A stretch of DNA of 64,000 bases from Hippophae tibetana (Eukaryota > Streptophyta > Magnoliopsida > Rosales > Elaeagnaceae), in the NCBI GenBank assembly GCA_037013495.1, contig CM072808.1, forward strand, positions 46,424,068 through 46,488,067. The letters are read 5' to 3'. The notes below the pieces were generated by a model. That model was not told the DNA's origin and did no database searches. It was given only the letters and a program-made list of their open reading frames with translations. Shown here one piece after another: positions 21,872 to 35,340 of the stretch (position 1 is the first letter of the stretch; each line of letters starts with the position of its first letter). A program made the translations under genes and the position numbers.

Positions 21872-23183
21872 TGCAGAGGATGATGGCCTTTGTAGTTGTA
21901 AAAGGATGCAAAGTTGAAGTGAAAATTCCTAAAGAGGCAAACAATATTGACATCAAGTGTATTCATAATTAGGTCGGTTAGGCTAACTACCTATAATGAT
22001 GTCACAAGAAGCACAATGCGCCAAAGTCTTTGGCTGATTGAATCTGGTTGGATAGAGTACAACCCCAAATTATTCCAATTTTCACCCATAACATTTCAGA
22101 TATTTATATCTTAATTAGGGATATATTTTAAGGTAAATTAAAAATATTTTGATTAATTAAAAGCTTTTATAAAATTAATATCAATTTACTTATTTTAAAC
22201 AGTGATTTTATTTATCCACATCTATAATATTTTTTACAAATATTTTTAAAAGTTCTCGTTAAGTTATACAGGGTGATCATATTGATGTAAATGTTTTTGT
22301 AAAATTTATAACAATTCTAAAATTATTAAATTTATTGGTAAAAAAAATTTATATCAATATCTTTATAAATGTGAAAATATTGAGAATAATATATTTTTAA
22401 AAAAATTATATAAAATAATACACATAAAATTTATAAGAGTAAAAACATTATTTTAATAGTATTGAAGATGTCTATTTAGAATGTGTTTAATATGAACGTG
22501 TTTAAATTACACAATTTAATTTAAAAAATATTTAAATATTGTAATATATTTAATAAAATAATTATTTAATTTTTTTATAATAATAAAAATATTTAAACAG
22601 TAGATAAAAAAATATTATTTTTATAATTACAAATTTTAATAACGTTATTTTTATTATTTTTCTTATTATATAATTTTTTAATCTTTAGACCAGTTATGTC
22701 ACTAATGTTCCAATGTATTCATAATATTTTTTACCAATATCATTCCTGTTTTAACTTAGCTTGCCGGCAAATATGAATTTATGCTTGGTTAGCATTAAAC
22801 TAAGGATAACGATTAATTATGAAAAAAATCAATTATAAAATTCATTGTTTTTCAATTTTTGGTTACTTTTTTTTTTTTTTAAGAAATGTATAAAATTCCA
22901 AAAACGTGCCATTTAAAATTCAAATTGCTTCAGTTATCTATATAGATATATATATATATGAAGGACCAACATATATATACTTCAATTTAATAACGCAGAT
23001 GCAACAATCTAGGTATTTCCATTTATACATGCACACGTACTAAGCTAATTGATCATCAAGATCAGTTCATAAACAGCTAACAGTACAGCATATATAGTCA
23101 CAAAAATAGTTTTTGATGGCTATAAAGCATTACAAATTTTAGAGACATAATTAGTTAATCTCTTATATTCCTCCACTCATAGC
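21872..23183. other. Intergenic, no gene recognised
   Basis: This is AT-rich DNA between the transposon and the aldolase stop codon. No open frame with a domain is visible. The aldolase 3' UTR probably occupies about 22950-23183. Confidence 0.6.
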
Positions 23184-26100
23184 TTAGTAAACGTAGCCCT
23201 TTACAAACATTCCTTTCTTGGCTTCATCAGATTCACCCTCTCCAGTGTATTTGCCTAGTTGTGCAAGTGAGTTGGCCTTGGCACGGATAATCAATGTCTC
23301 TTGAGCTGCCTTCACATTCTCTGGTTGTCCTCCCCATGTCTTAAGGCAAGTGTTTTGAAGGGCTCTAGCATATGAGAAAGACACATGCCATGGGTTTGGA
23401 CCTTGGTTCATGGCATTCAAGTTGAAGGTTGCTTCAACCTCTGATTGCCCACCAGACAAAAACTGCTCAAACACGACAAATTATGTCATGTTATTACATA
23501 ACAAAAAAAAATTACGTATCAAGTCTTCGGTTATGTACAACCAATTAATCACATCTTATCGTGGTAGCTAGAGAGACATAATATAGTTGAATTCATGATA
23601 AAGAATAGCGAAGTTTAAATAAAACGTACTAGCTAGGTTGTAGTGATACTTACCATGATTCCGGGGACAGCCGGGGGAATTCTTCGGTGAAGGAGCTTGA
23701 GAGTGTAGTCAGCAACTTGTTCTGGAGTGGCCCTTTCTTTACACTCAGCACCAGGAGTAACCATGCTTGGCTTGAGTAGGATACCCTCAAAGAAGACATT
23801 GTTTTCAGCAAGGTAGTAGAAAACTTCGGCCCAAACTTTTTGGGCAACTTCAAAAGTCCTATCAATTCCATGTTCACCATCAAGCAATATTTCTGGCTCC
23901 ACAATTGGGACCAACCCATTGTCCTACACCACAAAGATAATCAATTAGCTAGGGACAAAGATATATATCGATCCTAGCAACTAGCAGGACAAAAATATAT
24001 AGTATTGAACGTTTAAGTATGGCAATGGGTCAGATCTAAATCGAACCGAGTTGGCCCGCATGGTGAATTGAACTCAAACATTTTGAGTGATTAATTTCAG
24101 GTTTGATTCAGTTATTAACATTCGGATCGATCCGTGATCCTATCCGACCCGAAAATGGTATTATAAATAACGAGACATGCACTGTGCTGATTGGGATCCG
24201 AACTAATCTATCCCAAACCGACCCAATGGGACGAATACTCGTGGGGCACTGACCGCAAAATACGATAAATAATTTGTTCTAAAAAAATAATTGGAATTTG
24301 TATGGTTACTTGGGAAATGGCAGCATAGCGAGCAAGACCCCAGGCAGCTTCTTTAACAGCTAGAGCAGATGGGCCATTTGGGATGCTCACAACAGTACGC
24401 CTAATTAATACATCACCCATTATATTAATTAATCATTTATTTTAATGTCAATTAAATGTATTAATTATTATTTATTAATAAAGAAATATTAGGAGGTTGA
24501 ATTAATACCATTTAGCGAAACGAGCACCTTGTTGGTAGTAAGCAGCTGTACGAGAAGCAAGTCCATCAAGACCTTGACACCATGATTCATTGTTTGAACC
24601 AGGTAGTGGCACCAAACCCTGTGTATCGTGTTCTCCTTATAATTAAAAACACTATTTAAATATTATAGAAAAATAAAAAATAAAAAATTATAAATTTATA
24701 ATTTATAATAATAAAAATAACACTAATTTAATAACCATAATTTAATTTAACTACATCCAAACAGAATGAGTTGAATGTAAATAAATAGAACTTTTTATCA
24801 TTAAAAATATATGAGTTTGACATTAAAAAAATACTATTTTTATTATTAAAAAATTTAAAGTTACATTTTTTATTATTTTATTCTTGCTTATATTATTAAG
24901 CTATCATATATTTATATGTATGGACATTAAAACAAATTAAGGTATGTTTACTTACTCTATGTTCCTATATAATGGTAATTTTTTATTCTAAATTCATATA
25001 TATATATATATATATACTTCTTTGTGCTTGGGATAATAAATTGAGTGTTATTATTATTTAATATAAATAACACTTAATAGTTAGTTAATTATACTTGGTA
25101 TAATATAGAATATTTAAATTATATGTGAGATAAAATGTATTATTTTTTAAAAATATATTAGGAAAATTAAATTAGTAAAATGTAAGAAAAACAATAAAAG
25201 TATACATTTAAAACTTATAATTACAAAAAAAAGTATCATTTATATTCAATTCATATATTTTTACTATTATTCATTATTTGATATTGAACGTCGTCTAATT
25301 GAATGTTATTCAAGTTAAACTACGATTATTTAAATTTATTTAATATTAAATTTCATCCAATTAAAAATATTCAATATTATTGATATATTAAAAGAAACAC
25401 ATAGAATGAACCTACATGTTTCCTTCTAAAAACATTTTTTTCTTAACATAAGTATAATCAAACAACCTAAGCAAAAAAACAATATATTAAATAATTTTTA
25501 ACCTAGTTTTAGAGAAAACAAAAAGTAGCATATATAAATTAGTTGGTGGTAATCTCATCAAATACTGTTTTACTTAAAAAAAAAATGATGGTAGCTAACC
25601 TTGTCAACTTTGATACCAGGGACAATGTTTTGTTGATTAAGAACATCCACCATCTTTTTACCATCAAGGGTGGATTGGTAAAGAGTTTCCTCAAAAAGGA
25701 TAGCACCAGAGATGTATTGGCCAAGTCCTGGTGCTGAAACTAGAAGTGTTCTGTATGCTTGACGGTTAGCCTCGGTGTTCTCTAGTCCAATTGAGGCCAA
25801 ACGCTTTCCACATGTTGCATTTGACTCGTCCATCGCTAATATTCCACGTCCGGGTGAAGCTACCGTTTTCTGCGTACCACCACCACTATCAAATTAACAT
25901 TTAATTAACTCTTTAAATTTAATTAATATTAAATTATATTTGATTTGATTCGATTATATTTAATATTATTTTTGTGTTATTTTTATTATTATAAATTTTA
26001 TATATATTATTAATTATGATTTTAAAGATTTATTAACGTATGAAATAACTTAATTTACTGAAAGGTAAAGTAATAGCAGGGGCGGAGTCCGAAAATTTGT

Positions 26101-26506
26101 TTAGGAGGGTTGGAGATTAATTATTTTACTATCATATTGTAATATAAAATTTAAAACTAAAAATAACAAAAACATATTAAAATCTAAAATTATGATAAAA
26201 TATGATAGTATTTTGATTTAATATAACTTATTATATTTTTTTCTTTCTATATTTTTTTTTATACCTTAAATTTCATTATAAATTTGAACTAAAAGAAAGA
26301 AAGAAAGAAAAGGAACTAATTACGGCTGTTTTGAGAAGCTCATCAGCATAAGAGCTAGCACGGACAGTAAGAGCAGAAGGTGCGATTGGGTGGCATCTGA
26401 CTAAAGAGACACAAGGTTGTCGAATACTACTCTGACCCTTCACCCACTCAGACTTGTCAACAACTGTTGAGGTCTTTAGGAGAGTTGCTGATGATGCTGT
26501 TGCCAT
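23184..26506 (-). CDS. Fructose-bisphosphate aldolase, class I, chloroplastic
   Basis: It catalyses reversible condensation of dihydroxyacetone phosphate with glyceraldehyde 3-phosphate (and with erythrose 4-phosphate) in the Calvin cycle, in the stroma. Six minus-strand exons close in phase: 26324-26506, 25600-25869, 24509-24618, 24310-24400, 23654-23923 and 23184-23462, giving 400 aa. The start [16 protein letters not shown] opens a Ser/Thr-rich transit peptide of about 47 residues ending near [11 protein letters not shown]. Hallmarks are [44 protein letters not shown] and [12 protein letters not shown], which holds the Schiff-base lysine (about residue 269). [19 protein letters not shown] and the conserved C-terminal Tyr (FVKGYVY) also fit. 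An in-frame ATG 51 nt upstream gives no plausible transit peptide, so I use 26506. The introns are AT-rich and hold short transposon-like fragments. Nothing essential is missing. Confidence 0.97.
24016..24260. repeat. Possible degenerate transposon/MITE fragment in an aldolase intron
   Basis: Within the intron between 23924 and 24309, the DNA becomes locally GC-richer. It begins GGCAATGGGTCAGATC and later has TTCGGATCGATCCG, ATCCGACCCGAAAATG and CAAACCGACCCAATGGG. Such mutually complementary GGGTC/GACCC words are typical of ends of small plant transposons. No clean TIR pair or target duplication was found. Confidence 0.35.
26079..26150. repeat. Possible truncated hAT/MITE-like end in aldolase intron 1
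   Basis: CAGGGGCGGAGTCCGAAAAT at 26079 followed by TTTAGGAGGGTTGGAG resembles the left end of common plant hAT-like MITEs (CAGGGGCGGA...). I see no matching inverted end before the exon at 26324, so it is at most a fragment. Confidence 0.35.
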
Positions 26507-27179
26507 TTTACTCTTCTTCTTTTGTTTTGCTGCTCTGATCTCCGAAAAGCCTAACAAAAATTTGATATCTTATCTCGTCTCTCTACAAATTAACCACTCT
26601 AATGCCTCTTCACCACAAACGCCACTTATTCTCTGTATCTATTATCAAAGTCCCCCCAAAAGATGTATAATTTGAGGCCTTTGTGTTTCAGCTAATCATG
26701 TTTCGACACGTGAATGATAATTCTACTGAGTTGGAAATAACGTTGTGAATTCATGTCCATGTGAGATAATTTATTTTTTATTTTCCTCACCTGTTAAATA
26801 ATATGGAATTATGGTGTTTGAAAAGAAAAAAACAGTCATATTGCTTTATCTGATTAGTAGAAGACAAATGGGTGAGGCTCGCACATATGAATTATGAAGA
26901 GTCCAAATTATAGATGCTTAAAGAATTATGTTGGAAAGTAAAAAATATGTGGCTGTGAGTAAACTCTCTTATTGGTCGTGGTTGTGTTTTATTGTCACGT
27001 GAACTGTAGAGAGTTATGGCATGTCATTGAGGAAAAAAATTTGTACGGTAATTTAACTTTATATAAATACATAAATTAATATTACAATTATATAAAAATA
27101 TATCATCAATATTTTATTTTAATAACAATATATTAGTAGAATCTTAATATTTAAAAGATTTCTTAACTTAATAAAAGTT
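26507..27179. other. Aldolase promoter region
   Basis: The leader and promoter of the leftward aldolase gene should lie here. ACGTG-containing words occur at about 26706-26711 (ACACGTGAA) and 26996-27002 (TCACGTGAA); such G-box-like cores are common in light-regulated plant promoters, but no function is shown. Beyond about 27050 the DNA becomes purely AT-rich. Confidence 0.4.
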
Positions 27180-30100
27180 AAAGTTAAAAAAACTAAATAG
27201 TAATTTATATAATAAATGAAAGAAATAATAGAAAATAAAAAATAAAAAACACACGATACTTTATGATATTTTTTGTAGAAAATGGTAATTTATTTAAAGA
27301 AATATAAAAAATTAAATTAAATCTTAAAGAAATGGATTCAAATATTCATCATTATCAAGAATAATAAAAATATTTTTAATAAATGATATAATTTATTATG
27401 AAATAAGTAATGGAAAATAAACATTAATATTAAAAATGTAAAATTAAGGTATAATATATTATTAATTGACAATAAAATATTATGAATAAATTATTAAAAA
27501 TCACTCAAAAAGATAAAAAATAAAATTAAATACATCCGTTTAGAAAAAAATCATATTAATAAAATCACATTTTAGAGAAATAATTAATAAACCAATAAAA
27601 TCACATTTTAGAAAGAAAAAAAATTAATAAACTAGAAGAATGAGACATAGATGTCAAGAAAAAAAACCTTTAATACTAAAAAAATGAAGTAATATAACAA
27701 GAAAAATTAATGTATCAAGGTTTACATTTATAGATCCCAAAGGAAAACCTTCTAACAAGGAAAGATAAGTGACAAAATCTAAAACAAGAAGTTGAAGTAG
27801 GAAGAAAATAATATTATTATCCCAAAAATGCTTAAAATAAACTATAAAATAAATAATTTAATCTTAATGGAAGTTTATCAAGCATATAAAAAATACGAAT
27901 GATAATAATGAAAGTTTTAATTATTTTAGTATAAGAAATTGATATAATACAATAATGAAACATTAAGTTCTTACAAAACATAAATGAGGCACAAAGAACT
28001 AATAAAAGAAATAAATAAATATAGTTATAATAAAAACTATAACAAGACATACATAAAAACTTTATAGAATTAAGAATATATGTAAATAACATACATAGAA
28101 TTAATGACATTGTAGGTTATAAGTTTGATCAATTTGTAGGATTACCTAGAAGAATGGATGTATTGATATCTAAGAATAAGAAGAAAAAAAAGAATTAGAA
28201 AAAAACTCAAATATAAAGAAAAATATATAATTCTAATTTAATGAAATATAGAAAAAAAATAGTTTATAGACCCTGGGAGTAGGAATGTAGAAAAATTAGT
28301 TAGTTTGTTAACACTAACAAATGAAAAACTGACAATATATTATGATAAAAAAAACTTTGTACAAATAAAGAAAAATATGATATGACAATAATCAATGAAA
28401 TTGATTCTGAATTAAAAAATATGATAAAAAAAATCATATGAAACAAATTTAATTACTAGTTTCTTACAAAAAAGAAACATATGACTCACATAAAAAATTG
28501 AAATAAACAAAGGTTTGAAGAACTTGACCTTTCTTATAGAAGAAAACAATACCCTAAAATAAAAGAATGATTACATTGAAAAATTAGAGATAACATTCCA
28601 CTAGAATTGAAATTTCATACAAATTATAGATATGATCTTTTAATCTATATTATATAAGGGATAGAAAAAAAACCTTAGATAAATGGTCTAGTAATATAAA
28701 TGTAATCATACAAACTTCTTCAACCACCCCATCATACCCCTCAATATGTAAAGTTTTAGTAGCTCACAAAATAATTAAAAAAAGTTAAAATTTAGTTTAT
28801 AAATTTAACAAAACAACATTTATAGATACAATGGAATACTATTATAGGTAGAGTTTGTAGTAAATAAAATATACAATGAATTTATTAGAGAAGACAAGGG
28901 TAAACATATCACTGAATCTAGTAAAAATAAAATTGAAGAAGCCAAAATAATATTAACAAATATGAAAATATGCGACATGTGTTATATATGCTCATTTATT
29001 TATGAATATGAAATGTATTATTATAAGTTACCATAAAAAAATATTTGTTTAAAAATTACTTGAAACATTACATAAAACTATAATAGAATGATGGAATAAA
29101 ATAAATAGAAAAGTTATACTAGACACTTTAGGAGTAAGAATAAAAAGTCTTAAAAATTGAATTATCATTAAATATCAAGAAATACAAGAATATAAACAAA
29201 TAAGATAAAATGATAAAATTTATTATGATACAAGAGATTTTAGAATGCTAGAAAAATATGGATGTAACATAAAATCTTACAAGTAAAAGTATAAAAAATT
29301 CAAAAAATTAAATTTAAAAAATGGAACTTTCAAAAATATAAGAGAATGTATAAAAAAAAATAACCTTATAAGAAAAAATATTTTAGAAGAAAAAAGGTAT
29401 AAGCCACTAGATAACAAAAATTATTGTCCATCATAAAAAAATACATGTGTTTGTAATAAAGAAGTGCATTATGCTAATGAATACCCTAACAAGCTTTAAC
29501 ATAAAAAATAATTTAAAATAAATTTTCATAGAAATCAAAAGGCTTAAAAGAATCTTTTAAGATAAAATTAGAATCAATTAATTAATCTAATATAAATGAT
29601 ACTTGTAGTATTTATCTATTAAAAGAAATTAAGAAACAAATAACTTACTCATAATATAAATGTTCAAAATACTATTCATTAGAATATGAATGATTTGTAT
29701 AATATTACAAATCTAAACATTACTTATATTGAGGTAAGATTGAAATTTAAAGGTTATAAGTTACCATTTATATGTATATATAGATACAAAAATCCCCATG
29801 AGAATCCAAAAACTAGAAAGAGGAATCCCCATCACAGATTTATTCTAAAGAATATAAAACTTCTAAAGAATGGATATAAAATGAGAAGGAAGAAACTTAC
29901 AGTTCAAAAGAGAGTAACATCTCTTAAAAGAAAAAAAAACTCAATTGAATTGAAGAAGCAAAAAAGAAGATAAAAAAAGATTATATGGTTTATAATGGTT
30001 CAAGACAAAGAATTTACAACAATTAACACGAAGTAAGTAAAACTATTATCAGATTTAGTGAAATAACTCACATGACTTTTACTAATAGAATAGAAGTTTA

Positions 30101-31400
30101 AGGTAGTTATGCGAACTATAGAGTACTAAAACTAATAACTCTAGAAAATATAGTTAAAAGTTACTTTGCAGTATTGCAACAACAACTATCGAATCAAGTA
30201 GGTTGAAGAAGTTGGTCCAATTTTTTGTTTATAAAACTTTTTATGGATGCTTAATTGAGAACCTATATTTAGGAATTATTTTAAATTATTTTTATTACAA
30301 TTTCAAAAAGGCTATCAAGAATTTTGAGAAAAAAAGATGAGAGCAAGTGATAAGTCTATTTATCTTAGATTTTTTAGTTCATTTGTGAACTTAAATGGAT
30401 AAGGTTGTATTAGTCCCTATCATTTTATCAAATTATGAATTTACAACACTAATATAGAAGTTTTAAAACCAATAGTGCTTTTAGAAAAAGAATTCAATAC
30501 AAATAAACTCTGTATATTAAGATGACATATGTTAGGTCAAATTTATCATGAACTTATGAAAATTGGTAATTCTTTTGAAACTAGAGTAAATTATTTGACT
30601 AGTAAAGTTATAATTATTTTTCATAGTAATATGACTCTCGACGAAGAAGTTTGTGAAAAAATAGTAAGTTTAAGGTAAATTTAACACTGAAAATTTGTCA
30701 AAAAAATAATTAAAATGTTTTGCTTTTAATAACAGGAAAAAACTAAAAATTCCAAATGCATTTACTGCATTAGAGATCCAGAAGATAGGATGAATCATTA
30801 TCTATGTCATCAAAATAACTATCTATAGAAAAATGACAAAGAATAATAAATACATAAAACTCACATCTTAAATTGGTAGGTCATATAAAAGAAATGAAAG
30901 ACTTAGATTCAAAAGTCAAAATAAAAAAAGTTAGGTGAATTATTAAAATATGAGTAAAATAATGGTTTATTATTATTATAAATAGAGATTTTTTGTCTTA
31001 TAAAAAACACTTATTTTCATTAATTTGACACAACTTTAGAAAGGACAATTTCATTACTCTGAAAAATTATTCACCTAAGAGTTATGTATTTAAAAACTAT
31101 GAGCATCTAAGAATCTCTTAAAGAGTTTTAGTTGATTTTAAGAATTATAATAGTAATTAATATTATGAATAAAATAGAATATAATCATTTTTTTCTAATT
31201 TTTGAGTAAGTATAATTTGAACATCACACTATCTTCGAATACAAATACTACACCATTACCCGAAGGGTATTAAGATTTAAGGATGCTGAAGCATATCAAA
31301 TATATTAAAAGAAAACGAAAACTGAAAGAAATATCATGATAGATTAATTAAATTTAAGTATGATAGTTATAATTTTAAACTTAGTAGGGATCTTCAATGA
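27180..31400 (+). mobile_element. Decayed endogenous pararetrovirus (Caulimoviridae) copy 1
   Basis: This is a fossil integrated pararetrovirus, plus orientation. It aligns by eye over long stretches with copy 2 (for example 27340-28120 with 58980-60110, and 30470-30680 with 63800-64000). Recognisable parts are an upstream putative movement/coat portion, a coat-protein CCHC zinc-knuckle region near 29450-29510, a protease-like region near 29700-29790, and a downstream stretch shared with copy 2. A polymerase domain is recognisable only in copy 2. It is heavily broken, with many disruptions in every part, and extremely AT-rich. The divergence from copy 2 suggests old insertion or insertions. 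Edges are approximate: the left edge is set where similarity to copy 2 begins and the right where similarity fades. Confidence 0.72.
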
Positions 31401-33129
31401 TTAACTATTTATTTGTAACATTTATAAAATTAATAAATAAGATAATGAAAACAAAGAAAATAATCACAAGTTTGTATTAAAATAAACATAAGAAAATATA
31501 AAGTTATAATAATTTTTTAATAAGAAATTTAAAGATTTGTCTTTAAATAATAATTTGTATAAAACAATAACTAGTATTATAAAATAACTAATTTTAATTT
31601 GATATGAGAGTCATAGAAATAAAAAATACACTATTAGATGAAAATTTAATGTCATTGACTAGTCATGCACATCATTAAAAATATGTTAAATGTTAAAGAT
31701 ATTAGTGATATTTTTATTTTTATAAATAGTTATTTTAAACTAAATTGTACATTTTTTAAAAGAAAAATATTTATAATATATCCCTAATAAATGAGGTAAT
31801 TTTGTGTATCCTACCCCTATACCAGTGAGTATACGTAAAGTAGATGTAAATTTCAATTAGCGGCGTTAAATAGTATTTTTTAAAATTTAATAATTAGTAA
31901 TTTTCAAAATTATAACTTGAAATAAAAAATAAAGTCTTTTCTAGCATCACAAGGTGAAACTCAGACGTACGCCACTGTTGGCTCAAAATGCAATAACTAT
32001 GAGAGCTTTTAGCATATGGTTCCATCTTTACAAGTTTTTACTTTTTTGTGGAGTCCGATCCAAAAACCTCAAACATCAATACTAGCTGACATTTCTAATT
32101 GAGAAAAGTGACACTGTAGTTATAATTATTGCTTGTTACTTATATATATATATATCGTTATTGAGTTTGATTAATTTTCGTTATATATAATTAATTAAAT
32201 TAATTTAATAATTTTAAATTATAATAATTAAAAAAAATTGAAATATTTTTTCACGAAGGTATCCAGAAAAAAACCTTCCATTTTTTTTTATTTTTTAAAG
32301 ATATTATAGTTTATTTGGTATCAAAATGAATAAAATTCATCCGATATCTATTAAAAACATCACATGTCACTTGCATGTATTTTTGTGGTCTTATATAAAT
32401 GAAAAATCACTATTTGAATTTATTTTACCATTTAATAAAAATTTCAAGACCAATTACACTCAACTTAAAAATGAGACCAGAGTGAAGAATGTAAGCCTGA
32501 AAACAGCTTCAACTTCTTTGAGTCAGAAGACTAGCAGCTAACTAATCCATTCACTTCAGCTAAACAGATTTGGCTATGAAAAGGTCCAAGTCTAGAGGAA
32601 CTAAACTGCTCTTTAAAGTAACAATCAAGTTTTTTCTACATGAACTAATCTAATGAATAAAGGTCATTTTCTCCCACCAAAATGCCCAGATAAATGAAGG
32701 GAAAATTTCTTTAAGCCTCTGTAAAAGCACAAATGAACAAACCTGGAAAAGTTTGTCACATGTGCTTTCAAAACTCAAAAAGCACTCTCTCTTTGAAATT
32801 GCTTTAAACTTAAACTACTTATAACATAAGCAAAGCAAACAAACCAAATTTCCAAGATGTTATCACTCCTTTACCAATCCTAAAGAAACTAATAATGCAA
32901 GGATGTCAACAGAATGTCCAAGACTATAGTGATTGAATTTTGAAGCGTCATTAAAATTTATGTTGTCATAACTAGAAATCATATCTAACTACATATGATA
33001 CACACCAATCTCCACTTGATATACAAATCCTAGGCTAGTTCACGTAAAGAGCAAGTTAAAAATTTTCAGAAACATATACTTGTCCAAAGAGACTAAATTC
33101 CTATATTTATGTTTTACAACAATGAACTT
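31401..33129. other. Intergenic, no gene recognised
   Basis: This is AT-rich DNA with no convincing frame; the plus frame at 32326-32541 has no domain. The part from about 32560 to 33129 is less AT-biased and probably includes the 3' UTR of the gene ending at 33130. Confidence 0.55.
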
Positions 33130-33870
33130 TTAAGTAGAGATTTCAATCAAAGACAGGCCAGCAATTCCAGCAATTACATCATCAATTGAGTCTTCTTTCA
33201 TATCTTTCCACATACCCGAATCGTCAACATTTTGTGATATTGGTCGAACTTGAATGGAACTTTCTTCAAGGACCCTGTTCAACTGCTTACCAAGATCATC
33301 CTCCTCTCCAGGAATGTCCAAATCCCAGATTTTGAATATATTACCACTTGACTGCTCCACCTCATACACCAAGGAATTCTCAGGTCCTATAACACCAGCT
33401 TCAGTCTCTTTCGGGTCTTCACTGTAACTTGGCAGAAATGGACTTCTCAACAAAGGCAAAATGCTAACATTATCACTTAGTTTCAACTCATCTGTTTCTA
33501 CTTCTTTGTCCATAGCAAAGGAAGTATTGGGAGTTCCTGATGAGAATGCTAATGTTGTTCCGGAAAATGATTCAGTCTCTGCCTCGTTGCTGGATGTAGA
33601 TATCTGAATCTGATTGCTGCTTTCTTCTGCAAAGCCATCATTTACATCCACATATGAGCTTATTGATTCAGTCTGGGAGCTAAAGATGTCTAGCAAGGCA
33701 TCTTTCAGAGAATTCCAGCTACTGTCGGAAATTTCAGGCTCATTTATGAGACAGGAGTCTATCCAAGCCTTGTCTTCTGCTGAAAGCATTTCACCACTCT
33801 GACTAGGTGCTAAGGAATCAATAAGAAGAGAAGAACCAGCGATTTCCATTACTTCATCCTCAACATCCAT
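33130..33870 (-). CDS. Acidic plant protein of unknown function (246 aa)
   Basis: This is a single coding exon on the minus strand. It starts at the ATG at 33870 (MDVEDEVMEIAGSSLLIDSL), just after a splice-acceptor-like TTTTGTAG|GTG. The best-fitting leader exon (donor GTGAAG|GTACTC near 35187) brings an in-frame TAG ahead of this ATG, which supports the start. The protein is rich in Glu, Asp and Ser. It has a conserved-looking N-terminal block (SAEDKAWIDSCL, then SSWNSLKDALLDIF), a variable Ser/Thr-rich middle and a C-terminal block (EEDDLGKQLNRVL; DSIDDVIAGIAGLSLIE). There are no membrane segments or signal peptide, and no enzyme motif. Short amphipathic acidic helices at both ends suggest a soluble, interaction-type protein. 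I believe similar plant proteins exist but know no function. Confidence 0.8.
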   Translation of the reverse strand: MDVEDEVMEIAGSSLLIDSLAPSQSGEMLSAEDKAWIDSCLINEPEISDSSWNSLKDALLDIFSSQTESISSYVDVNDGFAEESSNQIQISTSSNEAETESFSGTTLAFSSGTPNTSFAMDKEVETDELKLSDNVSILPLLRSPFLPSYSEDPKETEAGVIGPENSLVYEVEQSSGNIFKIWDLDIPGEEDDLGKQLNRVLEESSIQVRPISQNVDDSGMWKDMKEDSIDDVIAGIAGLSLIEIST

Positions 33871-35340
33871 CACCTACAAAATGATAGTAGAAGAAAAGTA
33901 ACCAACATTATTTATTGGAAAATGCAAATGAACATACTAATAGAATGCCATCATTTCAGTGCACTGGTACATAAGAAATCTTTAGAGAGCTAAATACAAT
34001 ACAATCTAGCAAGAATATGGGACAATATGAAGTCTTTGGATTAGTTGCAGAACATAAGTAACAACGTAGCAGTTAAATATTATATCATAAGCAAGCTATA
34101 TAAGCACTGCAACCAGTGCCTCCAGAAGCAAGCACATGAAAATCAATTAGGCAATTATGGGTAGCGTAGGTAGTTAGTTTGATAAGTCAAGAACCAGTTG
34201 ATTTCTTTACTGATTATTAACATTTTAATTACAAGGCAACACTAATGAGAAAATGGATGAACAGTAATAGTGAGTCAATGGAAGAGATATAGATTTTCTT
34301 TCATAAGCTCATGTATGCTAATGTTCAACAAAACCACACAAATTTATTCTTTAAATATTTAACCCTTACGCTTCATAAAAATAATTAGCCTCAAACAAAT
34401 TGGACGATTTTATACCAAAATCGGTGAACCAAAACATTTCCATGTAACTGCATCCAGAGGCAGATCTATGTGATACTTAGGAGGAGCACGTGCCCTTCCT
34501 TACTTGATTACCAATGTAATTTTACGTGTAAAATTTTATAATTTTCATAAAAGTTGTATTACATTTAACACGTAGTACTCTCTCTCAACTTTATTTTAAG
34601 CCAAAATTTTGTATAAACGTGATTATTTTTTAATTAAAACCTAATGTTTAATTTATTTTTTATTTATGACTTTTTGGGTGAACTTTATATTATCAATTGT
34701 TAAGATCAGTTCATAAAAATCAACAAGCTAAACAGGCCTGAAGGTTCACCATTGACTAATTAATAGTTATCAAGAAAACAGGTTTAAACAAACCAAAGCA
34801 AATTATGAAGAAATACACATCCAAAAAATTTAAGATGATCTTCACTAATAAAAAATTAGTCAAATGGCACGCAAAAGGCTATTTCAATTTCCATTTCTTC
34901 CTTTTCTTTTCACCATTGCACTACCGATAATTACATATAATCAAATTTATACAGTACAAAGAGAACGAAACGAATAATCAGGGGACAACTAACATTCAAG
35001 ATATTGAAGAGAGCTATGTATGTTTATGATTACACAAACAAAAGTAAATTTATTCCCCAAAAAAGAGAGAAAATACGGAGAAAGAAACATATAAAACTTC
35101 CGAGTAAACCCTAAACCCTTGGACTAAGAATGTTTATAAGAGGGTCAAGGTAAAGTTTTGGGAGCACATGGGGTTGAGAAAAGAGTACCTTCACGGTATC
35201 GGAAACCTAACTTCGAAAAGTTGATCCGAAGATTGACCGGGCGTTTGAAAACAGCAAATTGGTGGCTTTACAATTTCATAGATATATGTAAATTCGGCGG
35301 GCCAATAGGTTTTTCCAAATTAATAAGAAGCTCAAACCGA
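33871..35340 (-). other. Leader intron and 5' exon of the 33130-33870 gene (inferred)
   Basis: On the minus strand the leader exon would run from about 35340 to 35187, with donor GTGAAG|GTACTC, and the acceptor at 33874 joins three bases before the ATG. The intron (about 1.3 kb) holds a transposon-like fragment at about 34455-34600. I see no coding sequence in it. Confidence 0.5.
34455..34600. repeat. Possible hAT/MITE-like fragment in a leader intron
   Basis: CAGAGGCAGATCTATGTGAT followed by CTTAGGAGGAGCACGTGCCC recalls the common plant MITE start CAGGGGCGGATCTAGG...GGGGGGCA. It resembles the fragment at 26079. No partner end was identified. Confidence 0.35.

Noticed and set aside
29686-29973. 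95-aa plus-strand frame
   Set aside because: It lies within pararetrovirus copy 1 and belongs to the fossil, not to a host gene.
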